The notes below the pieces were generated by a model. That model was not told the origin of the DNA. It saw only the letters and a list, made by a program, of their open reading frames with translations, and made no database searches. Below, piece by piece: positions 1-5,970 of a stretch of 8,265 nt of DNA (position 1 is its first letter; each line of letters opens with the position of its first letter). The position numbers were made by a program, and so were the translations under genes. Source of the DNA: Christensenella sp. UBA1259 (GTDB lineage Bacteria; Bacillota; Clostridia; Christensenellales; Borkfalkiaceae); assembly GCA_002308755.1 (NCBI GenBank), contig DBVR01000001.1, forward strand, positions 1 to 8,265, written 5' to 3'.

Positions 1-126
1 GACCACGCCCACGTTGGGTTCTATGGTGCAGAAGGGGTAGTTGGCGCATTCCGCACCGGCTTTGGTTATCGCGTTGAACAGGGTGGACTTGCCGACGTTG
101 GGCAGTCCCACTACGCCTAATTTCAT
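1..126 (-). CDS. ychF: Redox-regulated ATPase/GTPase YchF (OLA1 family), N-terminal 42 residues only; gene runs off the left edge
   Basis: The reverse strand reads from an ATG at 126-124 without a stop to the window edge, giving 42 residues. They begin MKLGVVGLPNVGKSTLFNAI and continue through NYPFCTIEPNVGVV. GLPNVGKST (residues 7-15) is the P-loop, and the NYPFCTIEPNVG stretch is the characteristic switch I neighbourhood of YchF within the Obg-related P-loop NTPases. Known for the family: YchF binds ATP in preference to GTP, associates with ribosomes and is linked to the oxidative-stress response. The start is supported by GGAG at 134-137 on the minus strand, 7 bases ahead of the ATG, and by a good promoter further upstream. 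It is transcribed away from argS. The G4 motif, coiled coil and TGS domain would lie outside the window, so completeness cannot be judged. Confidence 0.95.
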   Translation of the reverse strand, partial: MKLGVVGLPNVGKSTLFNAITKAGAECANYPFCTIEPNVGVV

Positions 127-169
127 AAATTTTCTCCGATACCGCGATATTGCGGGTACTTATACGATA

Positions 170-198
170 ATTATAATGCAATTTACCTAAAAAGACAA
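170..198 (-). promoter_or_regulatory. Sigma-A-type promoter for ychF
   Basis: On the minus strand TTGTCT (198-193, four of six matches to TTGACA) is followed after exactly 17 bases by a perfect TATAAT (175-170). Transcription should start near 163, giving a leader of about 37 bases before the ychF ATG, with an SD (GGAG, 137-134). Its -35 box lies only 9 bp from the -35 box of the argS promoter. Confidence 0.72.
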
Positions 199-207
199 GT
201 TTTTGGT

Positions 208-236
208 TTGCCTTTTAACGCCTTTTGTGATAAAAT
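208..236 (+). promoter_or_regulatory. Extended -10 sigma-A-type promoter for argS and the downstream cluster
   Basis: TTGCCT (208-213, four of six consensus bases) is separated by 17 bases from TAAAAT (231-236). TGTGA directly precedes the -10, matching the TRTGN extended -10 typical of Gram-positive promoters. Transcription should start near 243, only about 12 bases before the argS ATG, which leaves no room for a T-box or other leader. The same 11 bases, TGTGATAAAAT, occur at the thioesterase promoter. Confidence 0.65.
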
Positions 237-254
237 ATCTCTATTGAACCGATT

Positions 255-1937
255 ATGGATTATAAAAGTTATATTGCGCAAAAACTCGATATAAAGGAAC
301 TTTCCGTGAAAGAAATAGCGGAAAGCATAGAGATCCCGCCCGATACTTCGTTGGGCGACTTTGCTTTGCCGTGTTTTCCTTTGTCGAAAATAATGCGCCA
401 GTCTCCCGTAAAAATAGCCGAAAGCCTTAAAGAAAAATTCGTTACCGACGACAAGGTGGTAAAGTGTTCCGTCGTCGGCGGGTATCTGAATTTCACCATC
501 GACAGGGAAAAGTACGCGGACGACGTGCTTCGCGAGATAAAAAAGGACGGCGCGCTGTACGGCGCGAGCTCCTTTGGTAACGGCAAGACGATATGCGTGG
601 ATTATTCGTCCATAAACATAGCAAAGCCCTTTCATATAGGTCATTTAAGCACGACGGTCATCGGCAGCGCGCTTTGTAAGATATTCGCGTTTTTGGGCTA
701 TAAAGTCGTAGGTATCAACCATTTGGGCGATTACGGCACGCAGTTCGGAAAACTAATAGTGGCGTTTAAAAAGTGGAGCGACGAAGAAACGGTTCGTCGC
801 GACAAACTCGAAGAACTGTCGAGAATTTACGTCAAATTCCACGAAGAAGCGAAGAAAGATCCGTCGCTCGAAGACGAAGCGCGGCGTTATTTCGCTCTCA
901 TAGAAAAAGGCGACGAAGAAAGCAACAGGCTTTTCGGACTTTTTAAAGAGATAACGCTTGCCGAAGTCGACAAGATATATAAATTACTTAACGTTACCTT
1001 CGATTCCTACGCGGGTGAAAGTTTTTACAACGACAAAATGGACGCCGTGGTGGAAGAATTAAGAGAAAAAGGACTTATCACGGTGTCGGACGGGGCGTCA
1101 ATCGTGGACTTAAAAGACTACGATATGCCGCCGTGTCTTATTCTGAAGTCCGACGGTTCGTCGCTGTACGCGACGAGAGATCTTGCCGCCGCGGTATATC
1201 GGCACAACACTTACGACTTTTATAAATGTCTTTACGTCGTAGCCTACCAACAGGATCTGCACTTTAAACAGGTTTTCAAAGTGTTGGAACTTATGGGCAA
1301 GCCCTGGGCGAAAGATATGGTGCACGTTTCCTACGGTATGGTCAGTCTGGAATCGGGGTCTATGAGTACGAGAGAAGGTAAAGTCGTTCTCTTAAAGGAC
1401 GTTATAGATAGGACGGTGGAAAAGGCGTACAAGGTCATAGAAGAAAAGAATCCCGACCTTAAAGACAAGGAAGAAACGGCGCGTGCCGTCGGCACGGGCG
1501 CGGTGATATTCGGCGCGCTTTCAAACAACAAGATAAAGGATATCGTGTTTTCCTACGACAGGGTATTGTCTTTCGAAGGGGAGACATGCCCCTACGTTCT
1601 CTATACCGTTGCAAGGTGCAACAGCGTGCTCGACAAGGTTTCGGCGAAAAAGGAATTTACCGTTCCCGCGCTCACCGATTCCGAATACGCGGTTATATCC
1701 GCACTCGGGCGTTTTCCCGAAACGGTGGTTTCCGCCGCGGAAAAATACGAGCCGTCGCTTATTACCCGCTACGCGATAGACCTTGCAAAGGCGTTCAACA
1801 AATTCTATATAGACTGTAAAATAGCGACGGAAGACGAGAATTTGAGAAGTTTCAGGGTAGAACTCGTTTCCGCCGTAAAGACCGCTCTTACCAACGCCCT
1901 TACGCTTTTAGGTATAAAAACCGTAAAAGAGATGTAA
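255..1937 (+). CDS. argS: Arginyl-tRNA synthetase (class I)
   Basis: 560 residues, normal length for ArgS. It charges tRNA-Arg with arginine using ATP in the cytoplasm. The N-terminal ArgS-specific tRNA D-loop-binding domain (about residues 1-85) contains SLGDFALPCF. The class I catalytic core carries the HIGH signature in NIAKPFHIGHLSTT (HIGH at 127-130) and the KMSKS equivalent MSTREGK at 370-376. YQQDLHFKQVFKVLELMGK precedes it, as usual for the family. The C-terminal DALR anticodon-binding helical domain (about 440-560) includes AKAFNKFYIDCKI and ends in a typical LLGIKTVKEM tail. The start is the first usable codon: the frame has a stop at 231-233 and no ATG, GTG or TTG between it and 255, and the N-terminus matches the family. 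No SD sequence is visible ahead of this ATG, which is odd. It is first in a tight cluster, with its stop 1 base from the next ATG. Confidence 0.97.
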   Translation: MDYKSYIAQKLDIKELSVKEIAESIEIPPDTSLGDFALPCFPLSKIMRQSPVKIAESLKEKFVTDDKVVKCSVVGGYLNFTIDREKYADDVLREIKKDGALYGASSFGNGKTICVDYSSINIAKPFHIGHLSTTVIGSALCKIFAFLGYKVVGINHLGDYGTQFGKLIVAFKKWSDEETVRRDKLEELSRIYVKFHEEAKKDPSLEDEARRYFALIEKGDEESNRLFGLFKEITLAEVDKIYKLLNVTFDSYAGESFYNDKMDAVVEELREKGLITVSDGASIVDLKDYDMPPCLILKSDGSSLYATRDLAAAVYRHNTYDFYKCLYVVAYQQDLHFKQVFKVLELMGKPWAKDMVHVSYGMVSLESGSMSTREGKVVLLKDVIDRTVEKAYKVIEEKNPDLKDKEETARAVGTGAVIFGALSNNKIKDIVFSYDRVLSFEGETCPYVLYTVARCNSVLDKVSAKKEFTVPALTDSEYAVISALGRFPETVVSAAEKYEPSLITRYAIDLAKAFNKFYIDCKIATEDENLRSFRVELVSAVKTALTNALTLLGIKTVKEM

Positions 1938-1938
1938 T

Positions 1939-2595
1939 ATGAATAGGGCGGTAATTTTCGATCTGGACGGCACGGTACTCGATTCCTTAAAAGATATCGC
2001 GGACAACGTCAACAAAACGCTCGACAAGTTCGGAAACAGGCGCCTTTCTCTCGCCGAAATAAAAAGCATCGTGGGAAACGGCGCGAAACGCCTTATCGAA
2101 GACGCGTTGAAACTGAACGATATCCGTGTTTCGGAAACGGAACTTGGTAGAATACTCGGCTATTACAACCGACTTTACACCGAGTCTGAAAGCCCTTCTA
2201 CCAAGCCGTTCGACGGCATCAAAGAAGTCTTAAAAGAACTTTTCTTACGGGGCTATAAAACGGCGATACTTTCCAACAAACCGCAGAAGACGTTAGAGAG
2301 AGTGTGTTCCCTTTACTTAAACGATATCAAAATCGACAGAGTGGTCGGAGAAAAGGACGGCGTGAAATGCAAGCCCGATAAGACCGCTACCGTCGCGCTG
2401 TTAAAAGAACTCGGCGTAACGCCCGAAAACTGTTATTTCGTGGGCGACGGCGAGACCGACGTTATCGCCTCTGTCGGCGCGGGGACCAACTGTATAGCCG
2501 TGCTTTGGGGCAACCGCACCAAAGAAGAATTAGCCGCGGCGGGGGCGAAGGTTTTTGCCGAAAAGCCCGCCGATCTTCTTTATCTCATACCTTGA
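1939..2595 (+). CDS. HAD-superfamily phosphatase, phosphoglycolate phosphatase (Gph)-like
   Basis: 218 residues, the usual size for Gph/PGP-like class IA HAD hydrolases, which hydrolyse small phosphate esters through a phospho-aspartate. All four HAD motifs are visible: motif I FDLDGT, with nucleophile D8 and acid D10; motif II LSNKP, with S112; motif III with K145 in KCKP; and motif IV VGDGETD (168-174), supplying the Mg-binding acids. Between motifs I and II lies a helical C1-type cap with VGNGAKRLIEDAL, very like the cap opening of Gph. Substrate cannot be read from sequence; phosphoglycolate clean-up, pyrophosphatase (PpaX-like) or a broader phosphatase role are all possible, so no symbol is given. 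The ATG lies 1 base after the argS stop, and a purine stretch AAAGAGATG inside the end of argS supplies the SD, so translation is probably coupled. Confidence 0.88.
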   Translation: MNRAVIFDLDGTVLDSLKDIADNVNKTLDKFGNRRLSLAEIKSIVGNGAKRLIEDALKLNDIRVSETELGRILGYYNRLYTESESPSTKPFDGIKEVLKELFLRGYKTAILSNKPQKTLERVCSLYLNDIKIDRVVGEKDGVKCKPDKTATVALLKELGVTPENCYFVGDGETDVIASVGAGTNCIAVLWGNRTKEELAAAGAKVFAEKPADLLYLIP

Positions 2596-2611
2596 CCCTA
2601 TTCGGGGGTAA
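2592..2611 (+). promoter_or_regulatory. Strong SD for the TTG-started flavoprotein gene, possibly in a weak hairpin overlapping the HAD stop
   Basis: GGGGGTAAT (2604-2612) resembles GGAGGTGAT in seven of nine positions and lies 8 bases (counted from the end of GGT) before the TTG at 2618, which makes the TTG start convincing. The SD could pair in part with the end of the HAD gene: TT (2592-2593) and ACCC (2595-2598) against GGGTAA (2606-2611) with one bulged G. The pairing is weak, and its regulatory meaning is inference. Confidence 0.5.
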
Positions 2612-2617
2612 TATCCG

Positions 2618-3826
2618 TTGAATAAAATTTACAAAACAGCGATAATAGGCGGCGGCGCTTCGGGCGTCGCATGCGCCGTGGAACTGCTTTCCGATAACGG
2701 CGGGGTTTCTTGTCGGGATTTTGTGTTGCTCGAAGGCAACGACAGGCTTTTAAAGAAACTTTCCGCCAGCGGAAACGGTCAGGGCAACGTTACCAACGCG
2801 CACGTTTCGGCAGAAAACTATTCGGGAAACCGAGAGTTCGTGTCGGCGTTCATCGCGCACTTAAAAGACCGTCCTCTCGAAAGGTTTTTTAACGAGTTAC
2901 ATATTCCTACGGTAACCGCGGAAAACGGCAGGGTGTATCCTGTGAGTATGCAGGCGAACGCCGTTACAGACGTTTTAAGGTTTTATCTCGCGGGCAAAAA
3001 CGCCGATATACGGCTTAACGCCCGCATTAAAGGCGTAAAGGAAGAAAACGGACTGTTCGTTACGGAAACCGTAAACGGGGGAAAGTTTTTTTCGGAGAAT
3101 GTCGTTTTCTCCTGCGGCGGAAAGGCGGGAAAGCAGTTCGGTACCGACGGTGCGTGCTACGATATACTGAAAGGTTTCGGACACACCGTAACCCCGCTTA
3201 TTCCGTCTTTGGTGCAGTTAAAAGCCGAAAAATCGGCGATAAAAGGACTGAACGGAGTAAAAGAAAGGGCAAAACTGTCTCTTTACGACGGGGATAAATT
3301 CATTAAGAGTGCGACGGGGGATATACTGTTCACGGAATACGGGGTTTCGGGCAACGCCGTGTTTCAGGTGTCCGATAAAGCCGTATGCGCGGCAAAGCCG
3401 ATAATAAGAGCAGAGTTCTTACCCGAAACGAAAAAGGAAGATATCGCAAAGGAAATACGCGCCCGTGTAAGCGCGGGTTATTTTGCGGACGAAGAACTTC
3501 TTACGGGACTTATCAACAAAAAGTTAGGGCAGGCGATAATAAGGACTTTCGGCGCGTCGCCGACGGGTATCGCCGAAAAAGTCAAAGACTTTGTTATTCC
3601 CGTAACGGGAAGTCTCGGGTTCGACTACGCACAGGTAACGAAAGGCGGCGTAAGGACGGACGAGATAGACCCTTATAGTTTCGGGAGCAAACTCAAAAAA
3701 GGGCTGTATATAACGGGTGAAACGCTGGATATAGACGGCGAGTGCGGGGGATATAATCTGACCTTCGCTTTCGTTTCGGGCATTATTGCGGCGAAAGACT
3801 TAAAATCAAAATTCGGTAAAATATAG
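2618..3826 (+). CDS. BaiN/HI0933 (YhiN)-family FAD-dependent oxidoreductase, TTG start
   Basis: 402 residues, close to the usual length of about 400. The N-terminus KTAIIGGGASGVACAVELL forms the FAD-binding Rossmann fold (GGGASG 11-16). The family signature after the first fold is present as LSASGNGQGNVTN (51-60 for SGNGQGNVTN), where many relatives have SG(G/N)GRCN. A VVFSCGGKAGKQFGTDG segment follows mid-protein. The C-terminus has the diagnostic GGVRTDEIDP and TGETLDIDGECGGYNL (366-381), the second FAD contact. The start must be the TTG at 2618: the frame has a stop at 2609-2611, the Rossmann strand begins at residue 6, and a strong SD precedes it. Known: BaiN of Clostridium scindens has been linked to bile-acid 7-dehydroxylation, but this family is widespread and most members have no assigned substrate. 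No bai genes lie nearby, so a bile-acid role should not be assumed. The stop codon overlaps the SD of rho. Confidence 0.88.
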   Translation: MNKIYKTAIIGGGASGVACAVELLSDNGGVSCRDFVLLEGNDRLLKKLSASGNGQGNVTNAHVSAENYSGNREFVSAFIAHLKDRPLERFFNELHIPTVTAENGRVYPVSMQANAVTDVLRFYLAGKNADIRLNARIKGVKEENGLFVTETVNGGKFFSENVVFSCGGKAGKQFGTDGACYDILKGFGHTVTPLIPSLVQLKAEKSAIKGLNGVKERAKLSLYDGDKFIKSATGDILFTEYGVSGNAVFQVSDKAVCAAKPIIRAEFLPETKKEDIAKEIRARVSAGYFADEELLTGLINKKLGQAIIRTFGASPTGIAEKVKDFVIPVTGSLGFDYAQVTKGGVRTDEIDPYSFGSKLKKGLYITGETLDIDGECGGYNLTFAFVSGIIAAKDLKSKFGKI

Positions 3827-3835
3827 GAGCAAAAT

Positions 3836-5245
3836 ATGAAATTCAAAAAATTCAACGCAAAAGAAATGGAAGAGATGCATCTTTCGACCTTGCGTGAAAT
3901 AGGCAGGATGTTGGGGGTAAAAGCCCCCGCGGCTAAAAAGAAGGAAGACCTTATAAAAGACGTTCTCGCCATACAGGCGGGCACGTTAAAGCCGATAGAC
4001 AGCAACAGGTTAGGTCGTGCGCCGACGATAAAGATAGACCTTTCGCCGTATATAATATCCGAAGACTATCCCGTGAACGACAAAAAACCGTCTTTTGAGT
4101 TCCGTGACAGCGGAACGCCCGCCGAAACGGTAGTGGAAGGCGTTTTGGAACAGCATATGTCGGGTTATGGGTTTTTGCGGGTGAACAACTACGAAAATTC
4201 CCGCGAAGACGTTTACGTTTCTTCGCAGAACATAAAAAAATACAACCTTCGTAGGGGCGACAAGGTAAAAGCCGTGGCTACGCCGAAGCGGGACTCGGAA
4301 TCCGCCGCCCTTAAAAGCGTTATTTCCATAAACGATTTGGATCCCGCACTGTTTTTAAAGCGCACGGTATTCGACGACCTTACGCCCTACTATCCCACCG
4401 AAAGGCTTAAACTCGAAAATCCCGAAAATTCGGGAGAGTTATCGATAAGGTGTTTAGACCTTTTCGCGCCGCTCGGTATGGGACAAAGGGGGCTTATCGT
4501 CGCGCCGCCGAAGGCTGGCAAGACCACCTTTCTTAAAATAGTGGCGCAGGCGATAGAAAAGAACTATCCCGACGTAAAACTGATACTTCTTCTTATCGAC
4601 GAACGTCCCGAAGAAGTTACCGATATGCGGCGCAGCGTAAAAGGGGAAGTGGTGTTTTCTACCTTCGACGAAAATCCGGAGCATCATATCCGCGCCGCGG
4701 AACTCGTTATAAACCGCGCAAAAAGGCTGGTGGAAGTGGGCAAAAACGTCGTCGTTCTGATGGATTCCTTAACGCGTCTTGCAAGGGCATACAACAACAC
4801 CGTGGAAAGTTCGGGAAAGACGTTGTCGGGCGGGCTCGATCCCAACGCCATGCAGGGGCCGAAACGCTTTTTCGGTGCAGCGAGAAACATAGAAAACGGC
4901 GGCAGTCTTACCGTGCTTTCGACGGCACTTATAGACACGGGCAGCCGTATGGACGACGTTATTTACGAAGAATTCAAAGGCACGGGCAATATGGAAATAC
5001 ATTTGTCCCGCGAACTTTCCGAAAAGCGCATTTTCCCCGCCATAGACCTGTATAAATCGGGCACGAGAAAAGATGAACTACTACTTACTGAAAGGGAACT
5101 TTCGGCGGTTGGTAAACTGCGCAGGATACTTTCCGAAAGGCAGGACGCCACCGACAGCCTTATAGAGATGATGAAAAAGACCAAAAACAACGACGACTTA
5201 ATAGAAAAACTCGACGTCTGGATGAAACTTTACGATAAAGACTGA
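3836..5245 (+). CDS. rho: Transcription termination factor Rho
   Basis: 469 residues. Rho is a hexameric RNA-dependent ATPase/helicase that ends transcription of untranslated RNA. The N-terminal Rho_N helix bundle (about 1-48) includes MHLSTLREIGRMLGVKA. A linker of about 50 residues (48-97) leads to the cold-shock-like primary RNA-binding domain, with GYGFLR at 110-115 and DVYVS at 125-129. The ATPase domain has Walker A APPKAGKT (223-230, K229), LLLIDERPEEVTDM, Walker B VVVLMD (305-310), the Q-loop region SGKTLSGGLDPNAMQGPKRF and FEFKGTGNME-type downstream elements (EEFKGTGNMEIHLSRE). All known catalytic motifs look intact. The SD AGGAG (3825-3829) overlaps the TAG stop of the preceding gene and lies 6 bases from the ATG, implying coupling. 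With a 9-base gap there is no space for the long autoregulatory leader known from E. coli rho. It is the last gene of the cluster, followed directly by a hairpin terminator. Confidence 0.98.
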   Translation: MKFKKFNAKEMEEMHLSTLREIGRMLGVKAPAAKKKEDLIKDVLAIQAGTLKPIDSNRLGRAPTIKIDLSPYIISEDYPVNDKKPSFEFRDSGTPAETVVEGVLEQHMSGYGFLRVNNYENSREDVYVSSQNIKKYNLRRGDKVKAVATPKRDSESAALKSVISINDLDPALFLKRTVFDDLTPYYPTERLKLENPENSGELSIRCLDLFAPLGMGQRGLIVAPPKAGKTTFLKIVAQAIEKNYPDVKLILLLIDERPEEVTDMRRSVKGEVVFSTFDENPEHHIRAAELVINRAKRLVEVGKNVVVLMDSLTRLARAYNNTVESSGKTLSGGLDPNAMQGPKRFFGAARNIENGGSLTVLSTALIDTGSRMDDVIYEEFKGTGNMEIHLSRELSEKRIFPAIDLYKSGTRKDELLLTERELSAVGKLRRILSERQDATDSLIEMMKKTKNNDDLIEKLDVWMKLYDKD

Positions 5246-5253
5246 AAATAAAA

Positions 5254-5286
5254 TCGTCCCCGCAATCTTGCGGGGACGAAGTTTTT
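5254..5286. terminator. Bidirectional intrinsic terminator between rho and the convergent thioesterase gene
   Basis: A near-perfect inverted repeat pairs 5254-5265 (TCGTCCCCGCAA) with 5268-5279 (TTGCGGGGACGA). In practice this is a 10-bp GC-rich stem with a small loop. On the plus strand it is followed by TTTTT at 5282-5286, terminating rho 9 bases after its stop. On the minus strand the bases beyond it read TTTTATTTT (5253-5245), giving a U-rich tail for transcripts from the thioesterase gene, whose stop is at 5298-5300. Confidence 0.9.
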
Positions 5287-5297
5287 ACGGAATATTT

Positions 5298-5813
5298 TTA
5301 TAGGAAATCGGCGTTTTTAAAATCTATCTCGGTAACGCCGTCTTTTATATCGTAGCACATTTCTTCGTCTTCGTGTACCGATTTATCGAAAGCCTTTTCC
5401 ACCGAAAGTTTAAAGTATCTTGCGGTGCACTCCGCAAGTACGGTGTCGTCCATATCGCAGATAACCGCTTTCGCGGAGAAAAACATAGGCGAATCGGCTA
5501 TTATTTTGCCCCGCGCTTTAAGGGGTACGCCGTAGGGCACGGGTTTTCTGAAAGAGACGTTTATGCTGGTGGTAACGCCGTAAAGCCGCGGGGATTTCAC
5601 CCACAGCGCGCGCCCCGCTATTTCGTCCAAAAAAGCCGATATCATACCCCCGTGAGTCCTGTCGGGGTAACTTTGGTGGTGCGGACGGAATTCGAAAAGG
5701 CTTGCCACCGAACCGTCTTCCATATTGTAGAAGGGCGCTTTTACGCCGGCGTCGTTTTCCATACCGCAGATAAGGCAGTTTCTGCTGTTCTTCTGTTTTC
5801 CCGTAACTTTCAT
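5298..5813 (-). CDS. Hotdog-fold thioesterase, PaaI/YbgC-like superfamily
   Basis: 171 residues. The core (about 35-140) is a single hotdog domain with the catalytic-region motif THGGMISAFLDEIAGRA: HGG at 54-56, then D63 and E64 at the start of the long central helix. The strand segment VTTSINVSFRKPVP and the hydrophobic strands to about residue 137 complete the fold. Family members hydrolyse acyl-CoA or acyl-ACP thioesters as dimers or tetramers; the substrate here is unknown. Ahead of the core is NCLICGMENDAGVKAPF (C13, C16), a short Cys-pair leader seen in many proteins of this group (a CxxCG...N...G pattern). After it comes an acidic tail of about 30 residues of no known function. The start is supported by AAGGAG at 5825-5820 on the minus strand, 6 bases before the ATG. 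It is a stand-alone gene, convergent with rho and divergent from uvrB. Confidence 0.87.
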   Translation of the reverse strand: MKVTGKQKNSRNCLICGMENDAGVKAPFYNMEDGSVASLFEFRPHHQSYPDRTHGGMISAFLDEIAGRALWVKSPRLYGVTTSINVSFRKPVPYGVPLKARGKIIADSPMFFSAKAVICDMDDTVLAECTARYFKLSVEKAFDKSVHEDEEMCYDIKDGVTEIDFKNADFL

Positions 5814-5832
5814 AAAACGCTCCTTAACTTAC

Positions 5833-5843
5833 ATTTTATCACA
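5833..5843 (-). promoter_or_regulatory. Extended -10 promoter element for the thioesterase gene
   Basis: The minus strand reads TGTGATAAAAT (5843-5833): a TRTGN extension joined to a -10 of TAAAAT. No good -35 is found at 16-18 bases. Initiation near 5826 would give a very short leader that begins at about the SD (5825-5820). The 11 bases are identical to the -10 region of the argS promoter. Confidence 0.5.
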
Positions 5844-5900
5844 CTATCGGAAAAAACGCCACCGAATTACGCCGAACGGCAAAAACAAACTCTTTAAAAC

Positions 5901-5929
5901 TTGATTTTTGTATCGCGTTGATATATAAT
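5901..5929 (+). promoter_or_regulatory. Sigma-A-type promoter for uvrB-uvrA
   Basis: TTGATT (5901-5906, four of six matches) and a perfect TATAAT (5924-5929) are separated by exactly 17 bases in an AT-rich stretch. Transcription should start near 5936, leaving about 32 bases to the ATG at 5968. I saw no Bacillus-type LexA operator (CGAAC-N4-GTTCG-like) in 5814-5967. Confidence 0.75.
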
Positions 5930-5959
5930 TTATATACTTCGTGCATAATAACGAGAGCG

Positions 5960-5970
5960 GGAGTCGTATG
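5960..5970 (+). promoter_or_regulatory. SD and ATG that set the uvrB start
   Basis: GGAG (5960-5963) precedes the ATG at 5968-5970 by 4 bases; the spacing is slightly short, but it is the best SD in the leader, with a further GAGAG at 5953-5957. The in-frame GTG at 5941 has no SD and lies about 5 bases from the predicted transcription start, so it is unlikely to be used. Confidence 0.6.

Noticed and set aside
141..157. Small inverted repeat (ACCGC...GCGGGT) in the ychF leader
   Set aside because: Only about five pairs with a bulge and no T tract. Too weak to call a terminator or riboregulator.
127..254. Possible T-box or other riboswitch controlling argS
   Set aside because: The whole intergenic region is 128 bp, the likely argS leader is about 12 bases, and there is no T-box consensus or terminator hairpin.
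183..644. 153-codon open frame on the minus strand overlapping the start of argS
   Set aside because: It lies almost wholly opposite argS, has no family resemblance that I can see, and covers both promoters. It is a shadow of the argS coding frame.
2618..3826. Bile-acid 7-dehydroxylation role (baiN) for the flavoprotein
   Set aside because: The family match is real, but no other bai genes are nearby and the neighbours are housekeeping genes. Similar flavoproteins occur in many bacteria without this pathway.
5373..5897. 174-codon plus-strand open frame opposite the thioesterase gene
   Set aside because: It is antisense to a protein with clear hotdog motifs, SD and promoter. Its translation has no recognisable domain, and it would run through the thioesterase promoter.
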